Positions 33,548 through 42,673 of a stretch of DNA of 64,000 nt are shown here, one piece after another; positions within the stretch are counted from its first letter, which is position 1; every line of letters begins with the position of its first letter. The notes beneath the pieces are model-generated. The model searched no databases. It was not told where the DNA came from and worked only from the letters and a program-made list of their open reading frames with translations. Source of the DNA: Lachnospiraceae bacterium. GTDB taxonomy: Bacteria > Bacillota > Clostridia > Lachnospirales > Lachnospiraceae. The stretch lies in the NCBI GenBank assembly GCA_022793195.1, contig JAAWCJ010000024.1, positions 1 through 64,000 on the forward strand. Reading direction: 5' to 3'. Position numbers and translations under genes: made by a program.

Positions 33548-35044
33548 CTAAAATTGGAAATAAATAAAATTCGCTTTATCAAACTCCGGTCCCCATTTGC
33601 CAAAAAGCAAAATAAAATTGATCGCAAAAGCAATAAACAGCCATCTAAACCAATAATCCTGATTGAGAATTACTTTCCGAATCACAATTTTTTTGTGTTT
33701 ACAATAATCAGCAAACACTAGGATAAGAATACAAAACAACATAAACCAATAGTTCTTTATATCCAAACCACACTCATAAACAGAACCGTCTAAGAATATC
33801 CATGGATTCTTTACACTTATCATAGATTTAATAATATCCAGAGCCTCCATAAAACGGCTTGCCCTGAAAAAAATCCAGGAAAAATTAATCAATATAAAAG
33901 TCCCCGTCATACAGGCAAGTTTATGTCCCAATGACTGCCTGTTCAGCTGAAGAACGGAGACCACCTTATCCCTAACCGGCTTGATCATTTCTCCAATCAC
34001 CTGATAAAGTCCATTCAATCCTCCCCAGGCGATAAAAGAAAACTGAGCCCCATGCCATAATCCGCTCACCAGGAATACGCACATTTTGTTAAAATATTTA
34101 CGGATTTTCCCTTTTCGGCTCCCACCCAACGGGATGTATAAATAATCTTTAAACCAGGAAGTCAATGATATATGCCATTTACGCCAAAAATCGGCCACAG
34201 ACGTAGAAAAATAGGGCGCCTCAAAATTTTCCATCAAAGAAATCCCCAGAATCTTGGCAGCGCCCATGGCGATTGTCGAATAGCCTGAAAAATCACAATA
34301 AATTTGAACAGCAAACAACACGGTTGCCAAGATAAGATAAGCCCCTGGATATGTAGTATAATTTCCATATACAGTATCTACAAAAATAGCGATTCTATCG
34401 GCCATGACTATTTTTAAGAAAAATCCCCATAACATTAAAAGCAAGCCCTCGCGCGCTTCTTCAAAATTAAATTTTGAGGGGACGGCCAACTGTTTAAGCA
34501 AATTCTTAGAACGCTCAATCGGCCCAGCCACCAACTGCGGAAAAAACGAAACAAATAATGCATATCTAAAAAAGTTTTTTTCCGCATAAATATCATCCCT
34601 GTAGACATCCATAGTATAGCTCAACGCCTGGAACGTATAAAAGGAAATGCCCACCGGCAAAAGAATATCAAATACAGGAAGATTCAACTGAACATGGATT
34701 CCGGCAAATATCCTGGTCAGGCTGTTCAAAACAAAATTAATATATTTAAACCAAAACAATATTCCCAGATTAATTAAAAAGCTTCCTGCGACAACCAGCT
34801 TTTTCAGTTTCAACTGTCTGTCAATTTTATAAGCCGAATGTTTAATTTTTTCTATCATCAGGCCGCTTATATAAGTAACTACTGTCGATGTAAATAATAA
34901 AAGTATATATTTGGCGTTCCAACACATATAGAAATAATAACTGGCAGCCAAAAGCCATATGTGTTTTATTTTAATGGGTATAATAAAATATACTAATATC
35001 ACAATGGGAAAAAAGATTAAAAAATCAATCGAATTAAACAGCAT
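33548..35044 (-). CDS. MBOAT O-acyltransferase (AlgI/PatA-like)
   Basis: 498 residues and about 11 membrane helices. The motifs are well preserved: DFWRKWHISLTSWFKDYLYIPLGG, given in parts as FWRKWHISL and FKDYLYIPLGG near residue 285-310, and the catalytic His in VSGLWHGAQFSFIAWG near 330. It is closer to the AlgI group than the other MBOAT in the window, because it has the full YIPLGGSRKG loop. It forms a two-gene unit with the SGNH protein and is bracketed by terminators. It probably moves acetyl groups out to the glycan. Confidence 0.92.
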   Translation of the reverse strand: MLFNSIDFLIFFPIVILVYFIIPIKIKHIWLLAASYYFYMCWNAKYILLLFTSTVVTYISGLMIEKIKHSAYKIDRQLKLKKLVVAGSFLINLGILFWFKYINFVLNSLTRIFAGIHVQLNLPVFDILLPVGISFYTFQALSYTMDVYRDDIYAEKNFFRYALFVSFFPQLVAGPIERSKNLLKQLAVPSKFNFEEAREGLLLMLWGFFLKIVMADRIAIFVDTVYGNYTTYPGAYLILATVLFAVQIYCDFSGYSTIAMGAAKILGISLMENFEAPYFSTSVADFWRKWHISLTSWFKDYLYIPLGGSRKGKIRKYFNKMCVFLVSGLWHGAQFSFIAWGGLNGLYQVIGEMIKPVRDKVVSVLQLNRQSLGHKLACMTGTFILINFSWIFFRASRFMEALDIIKSMISVKNPWIFLDGSVYECGLDIKNYWFMLFCILILVFADYCKHKKIVIRKVILNQDYWFRWLFIAFAINFILLFGKWGPEFDKANFIYFQF

Positions 35045-35100
35045 ATCTGACTCTCCTTATGTTTTTTCTTCGTATACATAAGTTTTTATATTATTTTACA

Positions 35101-35129
35101 CTTTAACAAAAAAACTTGTATAATGTCAA
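35101..35129 (-). promoter_or_regulatory. Candidate promoter of the MBOAT/SGNH pair
   Basis: On the minus strand, an exact TTGACA (35124-35129), a 17-nt spacer and TTAAAG (35101-35106) preceded by TG, so a poor -10 perhaps helped by an extended element. It lies about 57 nt before the ATG. The region is very AT-rich and other combinations are possible. Confidence 0.45.
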
Positions 35130-35210
35130 TAAATTAGGTATAATAGGATTTTAATATCATAAACGATTTTTCTGTTTATTTATAGAACCTGTTTGTTTGG
35201 CAAAAATTTA

Positions 35211-35243
35211 GGCCCCCATGATACTAAATGTATCATGGGGGCC
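35211..35243 (-). terminator. Bidirectional terminator ending the first block
   Basis: A perfect 14-bp stem (GGCCCCCATGATAC and its complement) with a five-nt loop. On the minus strand it is followed by TAAATTTTTG. It lies between the BCCT transporter and the MBOAT/SGNH pair, so the genes to its right and left are separately transcribed. Confidence 0.82.
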
Positions 35244-35259
35244 TTTCTCCATCTCTCAT

Positions 35260-35370
35260 CTAACAGTAGATATTCTCTTTTAATATCAGATTCGGACTCT
35301 GCCCAAACACAATTTCACCTTTTTTTGCAATAACCACAGCCTGTGTCCTCCAGCAAATTCGAGCCGTCAC
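35260..35370 (-). other. Possible 36-codon ORF or gene remnant after the BCCT gene
   Basis: A GTG-started frame that overlaps the BCCT stop (GTGA) encodes 36 residues starting VTARICWRTQ and ending with NIYC. The composition looks protein-like, and the stretch would otherwise be empty DNA before the terminator. No ribosome site beyond the overlap and no family recognised. It could be a tiny coupled peptide, the tail of a deleted gene, or chance. Confidence 0.2.
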
Positions 35371-36929
35371 ATTTTTTTCTGCTCTTGCCATTCTTCTATA
35401 TATTTTTTAGCATCTTTCATAAAGCTCACTGCTATCAGAACAATAACCACTCCAATGGGGAAAGCCGCCACAATACTTACCGACTGTAAGTTACTCATAG
35501 AGCTTTCTGCAAATAAGAGTGCGATTGGAAGCAAAATCAGAAGAATACACCACATCAGCTGAATACTTTTATGAGGCTGTTCCTCCTCCCCAAGCCTCCG
35601 ATAGCTATAACAGGAAGCAGTAAGCGCAATGGAGTCAAAGGAGGTCGCATAAAAAGCAACCATCGTCACCAGTACCACCACTAAAATCACAGGTGCACAG
35701 GGCATCGTCCTGATAATAGAAACAATCATACCATAGAGGTCACCTGTTTGCTGATACTGTGCAATAAAATCAGCTGCTCCCGTCATCTGCATACCCATGG
35801 AATAATTTCCGAGAACAATAAAACTCACAAGAGTTGAACCCACGCCAAAAATATATCCTCCGAAGATTGTCTGGCGGACTGTCCTCCCACGGGAAATACT
35901 GCCGATAAAGAATGGCGCCGCCACACACCATACCATCCAGTACGCCCAATAATAAATCGTCCAATTCTGAGGGAAATTTGATGTTCTCAGCGGATCGGTA
36001 AAAGTAGACAAATCCACAAAATTCTGTACCATTTTACCGAGGGAAGCAATTCCTGTCTCAACAATATACTGAGTCTCCCCGCTGAACAATAATACAAAAA
36101 TCAAAAGGCCATAAAACATATAAATACAGGACTTGGCCAGAATACTGATGCCTTTAAAACCGTGGAGCAGTGAATAAGTATACACGAAACAAGTGATGAT
36201 TAAAATTATAATATTGATCATTGTACGGCTGATCTCCACATGAAATAAATCGCCAATAATGCTGGCCATAAGTGGCGTGGCAACACTGAAGGTGGTCGCA
36301 GTTCCCGCCAACAGCGCAAAAACAGCCAGCAGATCAATCAGCCTCCCTGGGATACCATCCGTATGCTTTCCCAAAACCGGGCGGCATGCTTCTGAATATT
36401 TCTGCCGGCTTCTTTTTCTGACATGAAGCATAAATCCAAATGCCACAGCCAGTACCAGATAAAAACCCCACGGAATAAAACTCCAGTGAAACAGGGGATA
36501 CACGCCGGCCCATTCCTGGATACTTCCCATCTCGGCAATATGCGGATCCGTTGCATAAAGAACCCATTCAGAAAAAGAATAAAACAGGATGTCTGCCGCC
36601 AGGCCGCAGGTAAACATCATGGAGCCCCAGGCAAAAAAAGAGTACTTCGGTTTTTCACCAGGATTACCGAGCACAATATCCCCATACTTTGACCCGGCTA
36701 TAAACAGCGACAATAAAAAAATCCCCAAACCGATGACCAGATAATAGGTCCCGAAAGTATCGCCAAAGAAGAAACGAATCTGGGTAAGTACCGCATTGGA
36801 CTCTTCCGGAAGAAAAAAGAACAGTATACACAATACAAGAATGATTCCCAAAGGCAGCAATGTAATCATCCAGTCAATTTTACTGTGTTTCAAAGATGGC
36901 TTCTTCTCTGTCAGAATATCTTTACTCAT
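35367..36929 (-). CDS. BCCT family transporter, probably choline uptake
   Basis: 520 residues and 12 predicted membrane helices. The BCCT family is recognised from WTIYYWAYWMVWCVAAPFFIGSISRGRT, read in parts as IYYWAYWMVW and GSISRGRT near residues 320-345, which holds the aromatic substrate box. The other substrate loop (MFTCGLAADILFY near 100) differs from the glycine-rich BetP version and is closer to CaiT-like sequences. It takes up quaternary amines; placed directly after licC and the licC-licA fusion it most likely supplies choline. Start ATG with GGAGGACC upstream. Confidence 0.85.
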   Translation of the reverse strand: MSKDILTEKKPSLKHSKIDWMITLLPLGIILVLCILFFFLPEESNAVLTQIRFFFGDTFGTYYLVIGLGIFLLSLFIAGSKYGDIVLGNPGEKPKYSFFAWGSMMFTCGLAADILFYSFSEWVLYATDPHIAEMGSIQEWAGVYPLFHWSFIPWGFYLVLAVAFGFMLHVRKRSRQKYSEACRPVLGKHTDGIPGRLIDLLAVFALLAGTATTFSVATPLMASIIGDLFHVEISRTMINIIILIITCFVYTYSLLHGFKGISILAKSCIYMFYGLLIFVLLFSGETQYIVETGIASLGKMVQNFVDLSTFTDPLRTSNFPQNWTIYYWAYWMVWCVAAPFFIGSISRGRTVRQTIFGGYIFGVGSTLVSFIVLGNYSMGMQMTGAADFIAQYQQTGDLYGMIVSIIRTMPCAPVILVVVLVTMVAFYATSFDSIALTASCYSYRRLGEEEQPHKSIQLMWCILLILLPIALLFAESSMSNLQSVSIVAAFPIGVVIVLIAVSFMKDAKKYIEEWQEQKKM

Positions 36930-36983
36930 TGATGTTGGTCCTCCACACGTTTATATTCCTCATCTCAACAGCAGCTTACCTCA

Positions 36984-37700
36984 TTAACCCTGTTTATACT
37001 TTTCATAACTCTTATCCAATGCTGTCAGTTCTTCTAAATTGTCTATCTCAATCAAATCTTCAGCCGCCATCTCTCTTATCCCCAATTCATACTCGTCTAA
37101 ATGGCAAAACATCACCACATCATCCCAGTAAATCTGACGGTTCTGTTTCCTCTCAAATTCCAGCTCCAGATGTGCCTTTAGTTTTTTTCCATCTTCCGCC
37201 GTCCATCTGGATATACTGTAAAGCTGCCATCCATTTCTGCCACCGGTTTTACAACATGACTTCACAATTCCATTTTCCACAGTCTGCAGCCATTCTGTCG
37301 TCTCTTCCTCCGTCCACACGCTATTGTAACCGGACCGTTCAAACTCCGGCGCCAGAATGTCGGAATTATAAATAACCTGATCGCCATCCAGAATAATCGC
37401 ATCTTCTATATAATTTCTTGCAACATATAAAGAAGCGATATTATTACAGGTATCATACCAGGGATTATCAATCAATTTTAATCCTGGATATTCTTTTTCC
37501 AGGCTTTGAAACTGTTCCTTCAGATGACCTACAACTACGTAAACTTCATGAATTCCATTTTTATGCAGCCCCTGAATAATCGTATCAATCATACGGACAC
37601 CATTCACTGTGATCAACGGCTTCGGCGTCTTCAAAGTAACCGGCCTCATCCTGTCTCCCAGGCCGGCCGCCATGACAATGGCACGTTTTACTGTATGCAT
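36984..37700 (-). CDS. licC: CTP:phosphocholine cytidylyltransferase (LicC-like)
   Basis: 238 residues from ATG 37700 (GAGG 8 nt upstream; the GTG at 37709 overlaps that site). Nucleotidyltransferase fold with AAGLGDRMRPVTLKTPKPL near residues 11-29, Asp-rich ILDGDQV near 110 and the YWDDVVM segment near 195 followed by IEIDNLEEL, which match the LicC pattern. It makes CDP-choline, the donor for LicD. The gene overlaps none of its neighbours but follows the licC-licA fusion by 5 bp. Confidence 0.82.
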   Translation of the reverse strand: MHTVKRAIVMAAGLGDRMRPVTLKTPKPLITVNGVRMIDTIIQGLHKNGIHEVYVVVGHLKEQFQSLEKEYPGLKLIDNPWYDTCNNIASLYVARNYIEDAIILDGDQVIYNSDILAPEFERSGYNSVWTEEETTEWLQTVENGIVKSCCKTGGRNGWQLYSISRWTAEDGKKLKAHLELEFERKQNRQIYWDDVVMFCHLDEYELGIREMAAEDLIEIDNLEELTALDKSYEKYKQG

Positions 37701-37705
37701 ATGTT

Positions 37706-39367
37706 TCACCTCTGACTACTTTTTTTCTCTTCCAGTTTCCACAGCTCATCCTGCACGATCTTATAATAATCCTTTGCATACCGGTACTGCCACAATGCAT
37801 ACTCTCCAAAGTCAATACCGCAGATTTTTTTATATTCACACCAGTTACTCCAAAGCAGGCCGCAGGCAGCAATATAACAGTATATTTTTATACGGTTCTC
37901 ATCACTGCATTTTCCCTGAAAATAGGCGGCAATCAGGCGATCCACCCATTTCCTGTCATAAAAAGAATAAATACAAAACATTGCCACATCCACATGGGGA
38001 TCCTGCATCCCTGCATATTCCCAATCGATCAGGAGAATCTCCTCTTCCCCACTCCTTTTTGTAAAAAGAAAATTATCCGGCACCGCATCCATATGGGTCA
38101 ACACCCGTTCATTGACATGGGCATCAATATATTCCTTTAACGAAAATACTTGTTTCTTCGTTTCCTGATAATCCATATAAGCAGAGGCTCTGTCTCCCCA
38201 CAGGGTTTCATAAAATTCAATCTGGTCAAAGATAGCAAATTCATGATCGACCTCCAGTTTCATCTCATGGAACACTCGCAGACGTTGCATACATTTTTCA
38301 ATATCGTTTTCATCCATCGCATCACAAACCCGCGCATCTTCTAAAAATTCTGTGATTTTATATCCATTTTCCGAATTGATATAAATAATATTATCGCAGA
38401 TTCCCTTTCCCCCGATAGTCTCATATACCGCTGCTTCCTGCCTGCGGTTAATTAATTGCTCCGTCCCCTCTCCCGGAATACGCATAATGTATTTCTTCCC
38501 ATTGCAGATAAAACAAAAGGAACGGTTCGTCATTCCTTTTGTTAAAGCGGTAATATCTGTAATATCATCGACTGAGACACCCAAAGTTTTACAGATCACC
38601 TCAATGGCCTTTGTTTTCAGATGCCTGGATGCCCTGTCCAATCCACGAAGTTGTTCATACGTATTGATTTCAACCATGTCAGCCGGACAGAACACATCAG
38701 CCTCCAGAATCATTTTTCCATCCTGATACAAGGCCGATTCCCAGCATGCTGCATCGTACCGTATGTCTTTACATAGTTCAACAACACGTTTCCGAACCTT
38801 TTCCGCCTCTCTCTCCATAAGATAACAAATGCCCGTCATGACATTGCCATCAGCAAAATCATAGCCGGAATCCGAACCTGTCTCCTGATTAATCCGTACA
38901 ACACTGCCGCTGACCGCGGCACCATTTGTTCTATACCAAGAATGAGATTCTTGGAAATGGTAAGGATTCCTACCACACCAAATATCAGAGGGAATAATAT
39001 AAGAATCGGATAAATACTCTAATACACACTTCAACGAATGAAGGTTGTCCTTGACCATGTATATCGGGTTCTCAATCAGTTCCACTTCGTATTGACGAAT
39101 TAGATACTCATACGCCTCCTTCATAAACCCGACAACAATATAGATTTCTTTGATGTTGACTTCATGAAGCTGCTTAATCGTTCTTTCAATCAGTGGCTCT
39201 CCATGAACTTCCAATAATCCTTTTGGTACTTTTGTGTTAATCGGCACCATACGGGTTCCAAAACCGGCCGCCAGAATAATCGCTCTTTTCGGCGTTTGAT
39301 GAGGAAACTCTTTTGTTATTTGGACAACGTCTTTCTCATTCCTCTCTATACAGCCAGATTTGTTCAT
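37706..39367 (-). CDS. Fusion: LicC-like nucleotidyltransferase + LicA-like choline kinase
   Basis: 553 residues, two domains. Residues about 28-245 are a nucleotidyltransferase: AAGFGTRMVPINTKVPKG near 33-50 and Asp in IIPSDIW near 128. Residues about 255-545 are a choline/ethanolamine kinase: HMDAVPDN at 425-432 (Brenner motif HxDxxxxN) and LIDWEYAG with Asp448. Together they would phosphorylate choline and activate it with CTP. A second LicC-like gene follows immediately, so the two transferase domains may handle different substrates, such as choline and ethanolamine, or one may be inactive. Overlaps the upstream legF/neuA gene by 4 bp. Confidence 0.85.
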   Translation of the reverse strand: MNKSGCIERNEKDVVQITKEFPHQTPKRAIILAAGFGTRMVPINTKVPKGLLEVHGEPLIERTIKQLHEVNIKEIYIVVGFMKEAYEYLIRQYEVELIENPIYMVKDNLHSLKCVLEYLSDSYIIPSDIWCGRNPYHFQESHSWYRTNGAAVSGSVVRINQETGSDSGYDFADGNVMTGICYLMEREAEKVRKRVVELCKDIRYDAACWESALYQDGKMILEADVFCPADMVEINTYEQLRGLDRASRHLKTKAIEVICKTLGVSVDDITDITALTKGMTNRSFCFICNGKKYIMRIPGEGTEQLINRRQEAAVYETIGGKGICDNIIYINSENGYKITEFLEDARVCDAMDENDIEKCMQRLRVFHEMKLEVDHEFAIFDQIEFYETLWGDRASAYMDYQETKKQVFSLKEYIDAHVNERVLTHMDAVPDNFLFTKRSGEEEILLIDWEYAGMQDPHVDVAMFCIYSFYDRKWVDRLIAAYFQGKCSDENRIKIYCYIAACGLLWSNWCEYKKICGIDFGEYALWQYRYAKDYYKIVQDELWKLEEKKSSQR

Positions 39368-40065
39368 GTACCGCCCTTCCTCTCCTTCCTCATTTTATAC
39401 TCTACCAGTTCAAAATCCCATTTGGTATCTATATCAATGGAATTTTCTTTATCCATAATATATGCGATTGTGTTGTCGTCATAATAAGTACGCTTATTCT
39501 TCAACAACATATAATCTAAAATATAAATTGCACCGTTTGGAATATAATATTTTCGGTTTACCTGCCGGTTATTGACCGCATTAGCCGCGTCGAAACCAGC
39601 GTTTTCAATGCAGCCCCTGTCATTTTCCACATAATACCAGCTGACAGGTGTTTCAGCCTCTGTCATGGAAATTAATGTGGACGCGTTTCTCTGTCTCCAT
39701 AAGCGGACTGCCTCATCAATGTTTTTTTCATTTCTTAAAGGAGCTGTAGGCAGCAACACCATAAACTTATTCATATCTTCCCCGTAATGCTCCGCCATAT
39801 ATTCGGCAAAATGAATATATACATCAACCGCGCTTGCCGTGTCGCTTGCAAGAGATTCCGGCCGCAAAAAAGGTACTTCCGCACCATATTTTCTTGCTAT
39901 TTCCGCAATCTCCTCACTATCTGTAGAAACCACTGTGCGATGTATCTCTTTCGCATGTAAAGCGGCCTCAATCGTATGTGCAATCAGAGGTTTTCCACAT
40001 AATTCCCTTATATTTTTTCCCGGAAGTCCTTTGGATCCGCCTCTTGCCGGTATTACAGCAATCAT
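39364..40065 (-). CDS. CMP-nonulosonic acid synthetase (LegF/NeuA family)
   Basis: 233 residues. IPARGGSKGLPGKNIRELCGKPL at the N terminus, read as ARGGSKGLPGKNI, is the CTP-binding signature of acylneuraminate cytidylyltransferases; later LLPTAPLR and STLISM occur as in the family. It activates a nonulosonic acid to its CMP form. With legB, legC, ptmE-like and neuB genes upstream, legionaminate or a relative is more likely than sialic acid. It overlaps its neighbours by 4 bp on both sides. Confidence 0.86.
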   Translation of the reverse strand: MIAVIPARGGSKGLPGKNIRELCGKPLIAHTIEAALHAKEIHRTVVSTDSEEIAEIARKYGAEVPFLRPESLASDTASAVDVYIHFAEYMAEHYGEDMNKFMVLLPTAPLRNEKNIDEAVRLWRQRNASTLISMTEAETPVSWYYVENDRGCIENAGFDAANAVNNRQVNRKYYIPNGAIYILDYMLLKNKRTYYDDNTIAYIMDKENSIDIDTKWDFELVEYKMRKERKGGT

Positions 40066-40916
40066 CCTGCTCTTCCTCCTTCCTGTTGTTCATGTTTTAC
40101 CAGACTCCACCAGAATCCATCCTGGTCATTTAACGTTAAATTTTCTCTTTTTTCATAATATTTTTCATATAACTGCCTCAGTTTTTTTAAATACGGCTCC
40201 TCCTCTTCCAGCAGTTTATAATGTTCTATTTTAATAAGAATTTCCTTTTCCACCTGTGCCCCAGCCAGCACTTTTTTTCCTGCAATATTTTGAGCATGAA
40301 TCCGATAATATGTATAGCAGTTTTCCACTTTCTTCCCCCGCATACCGGCCAGCAAAATACGGCTGTATAAATACCAATCAAAAATCTTCGTATTTCCCTG
40401 GTTTAAAGAAGTGATGAACTGTAAAGAAAGCTTTTTCAGCCAGATACCTGTATTTGACAATCCCAGATAATTTTCCTCTGCAATCTGCCTCCACGATAAA
40501 GTTTCTGCCGGAAGTTCCGGCATAACGGCCTGTCCGTCAAAATCCAGAAGCGCGTTATAATAAAAAGAATAATCAGGATCAAAAACTTCCAGATAATTCC
40601 CCACTCTGTTGCCTGACAACTTATCATCACAATCACTTAAAATTAAAAAGTCATACCCCCGCACTTTTGTTTCATAAAGCAGCCGGACTCTCAACTGGCT
40701 AATTGAACTTCCTCCGCAAGCGTTTACAATGATGATGTCGTTTTTCCTTTCCGGATAATATTTTCTCAATATTTTTTCAAGATACTCTTCTGGCATATCA
40801 TCATTTAACAGTAATACCGCAAAGTTTTGATTTGTCTGTTCTGAAATAGATTTTATAAAATCGTCCAGATATTCCATTGCCCCTTTATATACTACACTTG
40901 CCACCACGATCTTCAT
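40062..40916 (-). CDS. GT2-like glycosyltransferase
   Basis: 284 residues from ATG 40916; a longer frame to 40952 would overlap the upstream gene and has no better ribosome site. The N terminus KIVVASVVYKGAMEYL, the LLNDDM segment near residue 35 and SDCDDKLSG near 95, which contains the DxD, indicate a GT-A family 2 transferase. The terminal 60 residues are highly charged. It lies between the neuD-like and legF/neuA genes, so it may move the sugar next to the nonulosonic acid. Confidence 0.7.
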   Translation of the reverse strand: MKIVVASVVYKGAMEYLDDFIKSISEQTNQNFAVLLLNDDMPEEYLEKILRKYYPERKNDIIIVNACGGSSISQLRVRLLYETKVRGYDFLILSDCDDKLSGNRVGNYLEVFDPDYSFYYNALLDFDGQAVMPELPAETLSWRQIAEENYLGLSNTGIWLKKLSLQFITSLNQGNTKIFDWYLYSRILLAGMRGKKVENCYTYYRIHAQNIAGKKVLAGAQVEKEILIKIEHYKLLEEEEPYLKKLRQLYEKYYEKRENLTLNDQDGFWWSLVKHEQQEGGRAG

Positions 40917-40948
40917 CACAATATCATCCACCAGTCTAGATCTCAAAA

Positions 40949-41581
40949 TCAAACAATCGCTGCCGGTATCCCTACAACAGTAACATTAGCCGGAATATCC
41001 CCCACAACAACTGCACCTGCTCCCACAATACTGAAATCACCTGTTTTAATTCCCTGCCGGGCCACGGCATTTGCGCCTATAAAACAGCCTTTTCCAACTT
41101 CTACGCCGCCGCACAAAACGGCAGATACCGCCACATGGGAGAAGTCCCCGACGACACAATCGTGTTCCACAATGGCTCCGGTATTAACAATGGCCATTTT
41201 CCCCACAACTGCTGCCGAATTAATAACTGCATTTTTCCCCACAAAGCTTCCCTCACCAATCAGGACATCCCTCGCCACCACCGCCGTAGCATCAATAACA
41301 GGAGGAAGAAGAAAGCCAATCTTTTTCAGGCTGTCATATAGCTTCTTCCTGGCATCCCCTTTTCCCAAATACCCGATACCTATGCAAGCATGCCGGATAC
41401 CGTCCATATAAAACCTCTTCATATCTGCATCCGTACCTATGATCTTATATCCACGGTAAGAAAACTCTGCCGGCATGTCTTTTCCTATAAAACCCACAAC
41501 TTCATATTCGCCTTCCGATTCAATGGCATCCAGCATGGATTTTGCATGCCCGCCACAGCCGATCATTATGATTTTTTTCAT
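40949..41581 (-). CDS. NeuD/PglD-family sugar acyltransferase
   Basis: 210 residues. An N-terminal Rossmann-like domain that binds the amino sugar (IMIGCGGHAKSM at residues 4-15, the PglD/NeuD signature) is followed from about residue 85 by left-handed beta-helix hexapeptide repeats (INSAAVVGKMAIVNTGAIVE region). His in VNTGAIVEHDCVVGD is the catalytic base in PglD. It N- or O-acetylates an amino sugar or nonulosonic acid precursor with acetyl-CoA. In this context it fills the role of LegH. Confidence 0.84.
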   Translation of the reverse strand: MKKIIMIGCGGHAKSMLDAIESEGEYEVVGFIGKDMPAEFSYRGYKIIGTDADMKRFYMDGIRHACIGIGYLGKGDARKKLYDSLKKIGFLLPPVIDATAVVARDVLIGEGSFVGKNAVINSAAVVGKMAIVNTGAIVEHDCVVGDFSHVAVSAVLCGGVEVGKGCFIGANAVARQGIKTGDFSIVGAGAVVVGDIPANVTVVGIPAAIV

Positions 41582-41606
41582 TCACTTCCTCCGAAAACCC
41601 GCAAAA

Positions 41607-42650
41607 TTAAAAATCATCTAATGAAATTAATGAGTCTCGGGAAATGTCATGTTTTGCGGCCCTTCCCACCAAAAGATCATAATATTTCGGCTCGATACCT
41701 GTCCCCGGCCGTTTAAAGTCTAAATTTTTGTCACTAAAAACTTCTCCCGCCTTTATGTCTGTAGCCGCTACAATACTCCTCTTAAAGGCATCTCTGCGCT
41801 CCTGGTCTTCGTTGACCACCTTCTGATAACTACCCAGCATCTGATAGGCCGTTCCCGCAGCCTCACAAATCACTGAGAGTTCGGCAGGATCTGCTGAAAT
41901 CTTATGATCCCATCCTTTCATATTCTTGTCAATCGTAAAATGCTTTTCAATGATACACGCGCCCTTACCCATTGCCAAAATCGGCGCCAAAGTTCCCAGT
42001 GTATGGTCGGAATATCCCACTTTACAGCCAAAAGTCTGGCGCAACATATCAATATTATTTAAGTTTACCATCCTGCTCTCCGGCGGATAGATAGACACAC
42101 AGTGCAGTAAAATAATCTCTTCGCAGCCATTTTCCCTCAGGCACTGCACCGCATCGCTGACGTCCGCCAGTCCGCACAGTCCGGTGCTGATCACCACAGG
42201 CCGTCCCTTTTTCGCCACATACGTAAGGAAAGGAATATTATTCAAATCCATAGAAGCAATTTTAATAAACGGAACTTTCAGCTCATCCACCAGCAAGTCC
42301 ACTTCCCCTTTGGAAAACGGAGTAGAATTAAATTCTATCCCTATGGAATCGCAATATTCTTTTAACAGATAATGGTCTGCACGGTCAATACTATATTCAT
42401 CCACAATTTCTTCCAGTGTATAATCCGTTCTGTTCCTGTAATCGTCACGCAGGAAATAATTATCTGCATACACTTTCTTTGAAAAAATCGTATCTTTTGA
42501 CCAGGACTGGAATTTCACACAGTCAGCGCCACTGGCTTTCGCAGCGTCAATTAACTTTTTCGCCAGCTCCATATCCCCATTATGATTGGAACCGATCTCT
42601 GCAATAATGTACGGTTGTCCATACTCTTTAATTTCATTAAACCGAAACAT
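41607..42650 (-). CDS. Nonulosonic acid synthase (NeuB/LegI family)
   Basis: 347 residues from ATG 42650 with GGAGGG upstream. The TIM-barrel part has IAEIGSNHNGD near residue 16, FNSTPF near 110, VGYSDHT near 210 and the metal-binding IIEKHFT near 230; the small SAF antifreeze-like domain starts near 285 with RSIVAATDIKAGE. It condenses phosphoenolpyruvate with a 2-acetamido-mannose-type sugar. NeuB, LegI and PseI cannot be told apart safely here; the neighbouring legB, legC and ptmE-like genes favour a legionaminate-type product. Confidence 0.87.
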   Translation of the reverse strand: MFRFNEIKEYGQPYIIAEIGSNHNGDMELAKKLIDAAKASGADCVKFQSWSKDTIFSKKVYADNYFLRDDYRNRTDYTLEEIVDEYSIDRADHYLLKEYCDSIGIEFNSTPFSKGEVDLLVDELKVPFIKIASMDLNNIPFLTYVAKKGRPVVISTGLCGLADVSDAVQCLRENGCEEIILLHCVSIYPPESRMVNLNNIDMLRQTFGCKVGYSDHTLGTLAPILAMGKGACIIEKHFTIDKNMKGWDHKISADPAELSVICEAAGTAYQMLGSYQKVVNEDQERRDAFKRSIVAATDIKAGEVFSDKNLDFKRPGTGIEPKYYDLLVGRAAKHDISRDSLISLDDF

Positions 42651-42673
42651 AGTTACGCCCTCCATCTTTTACA

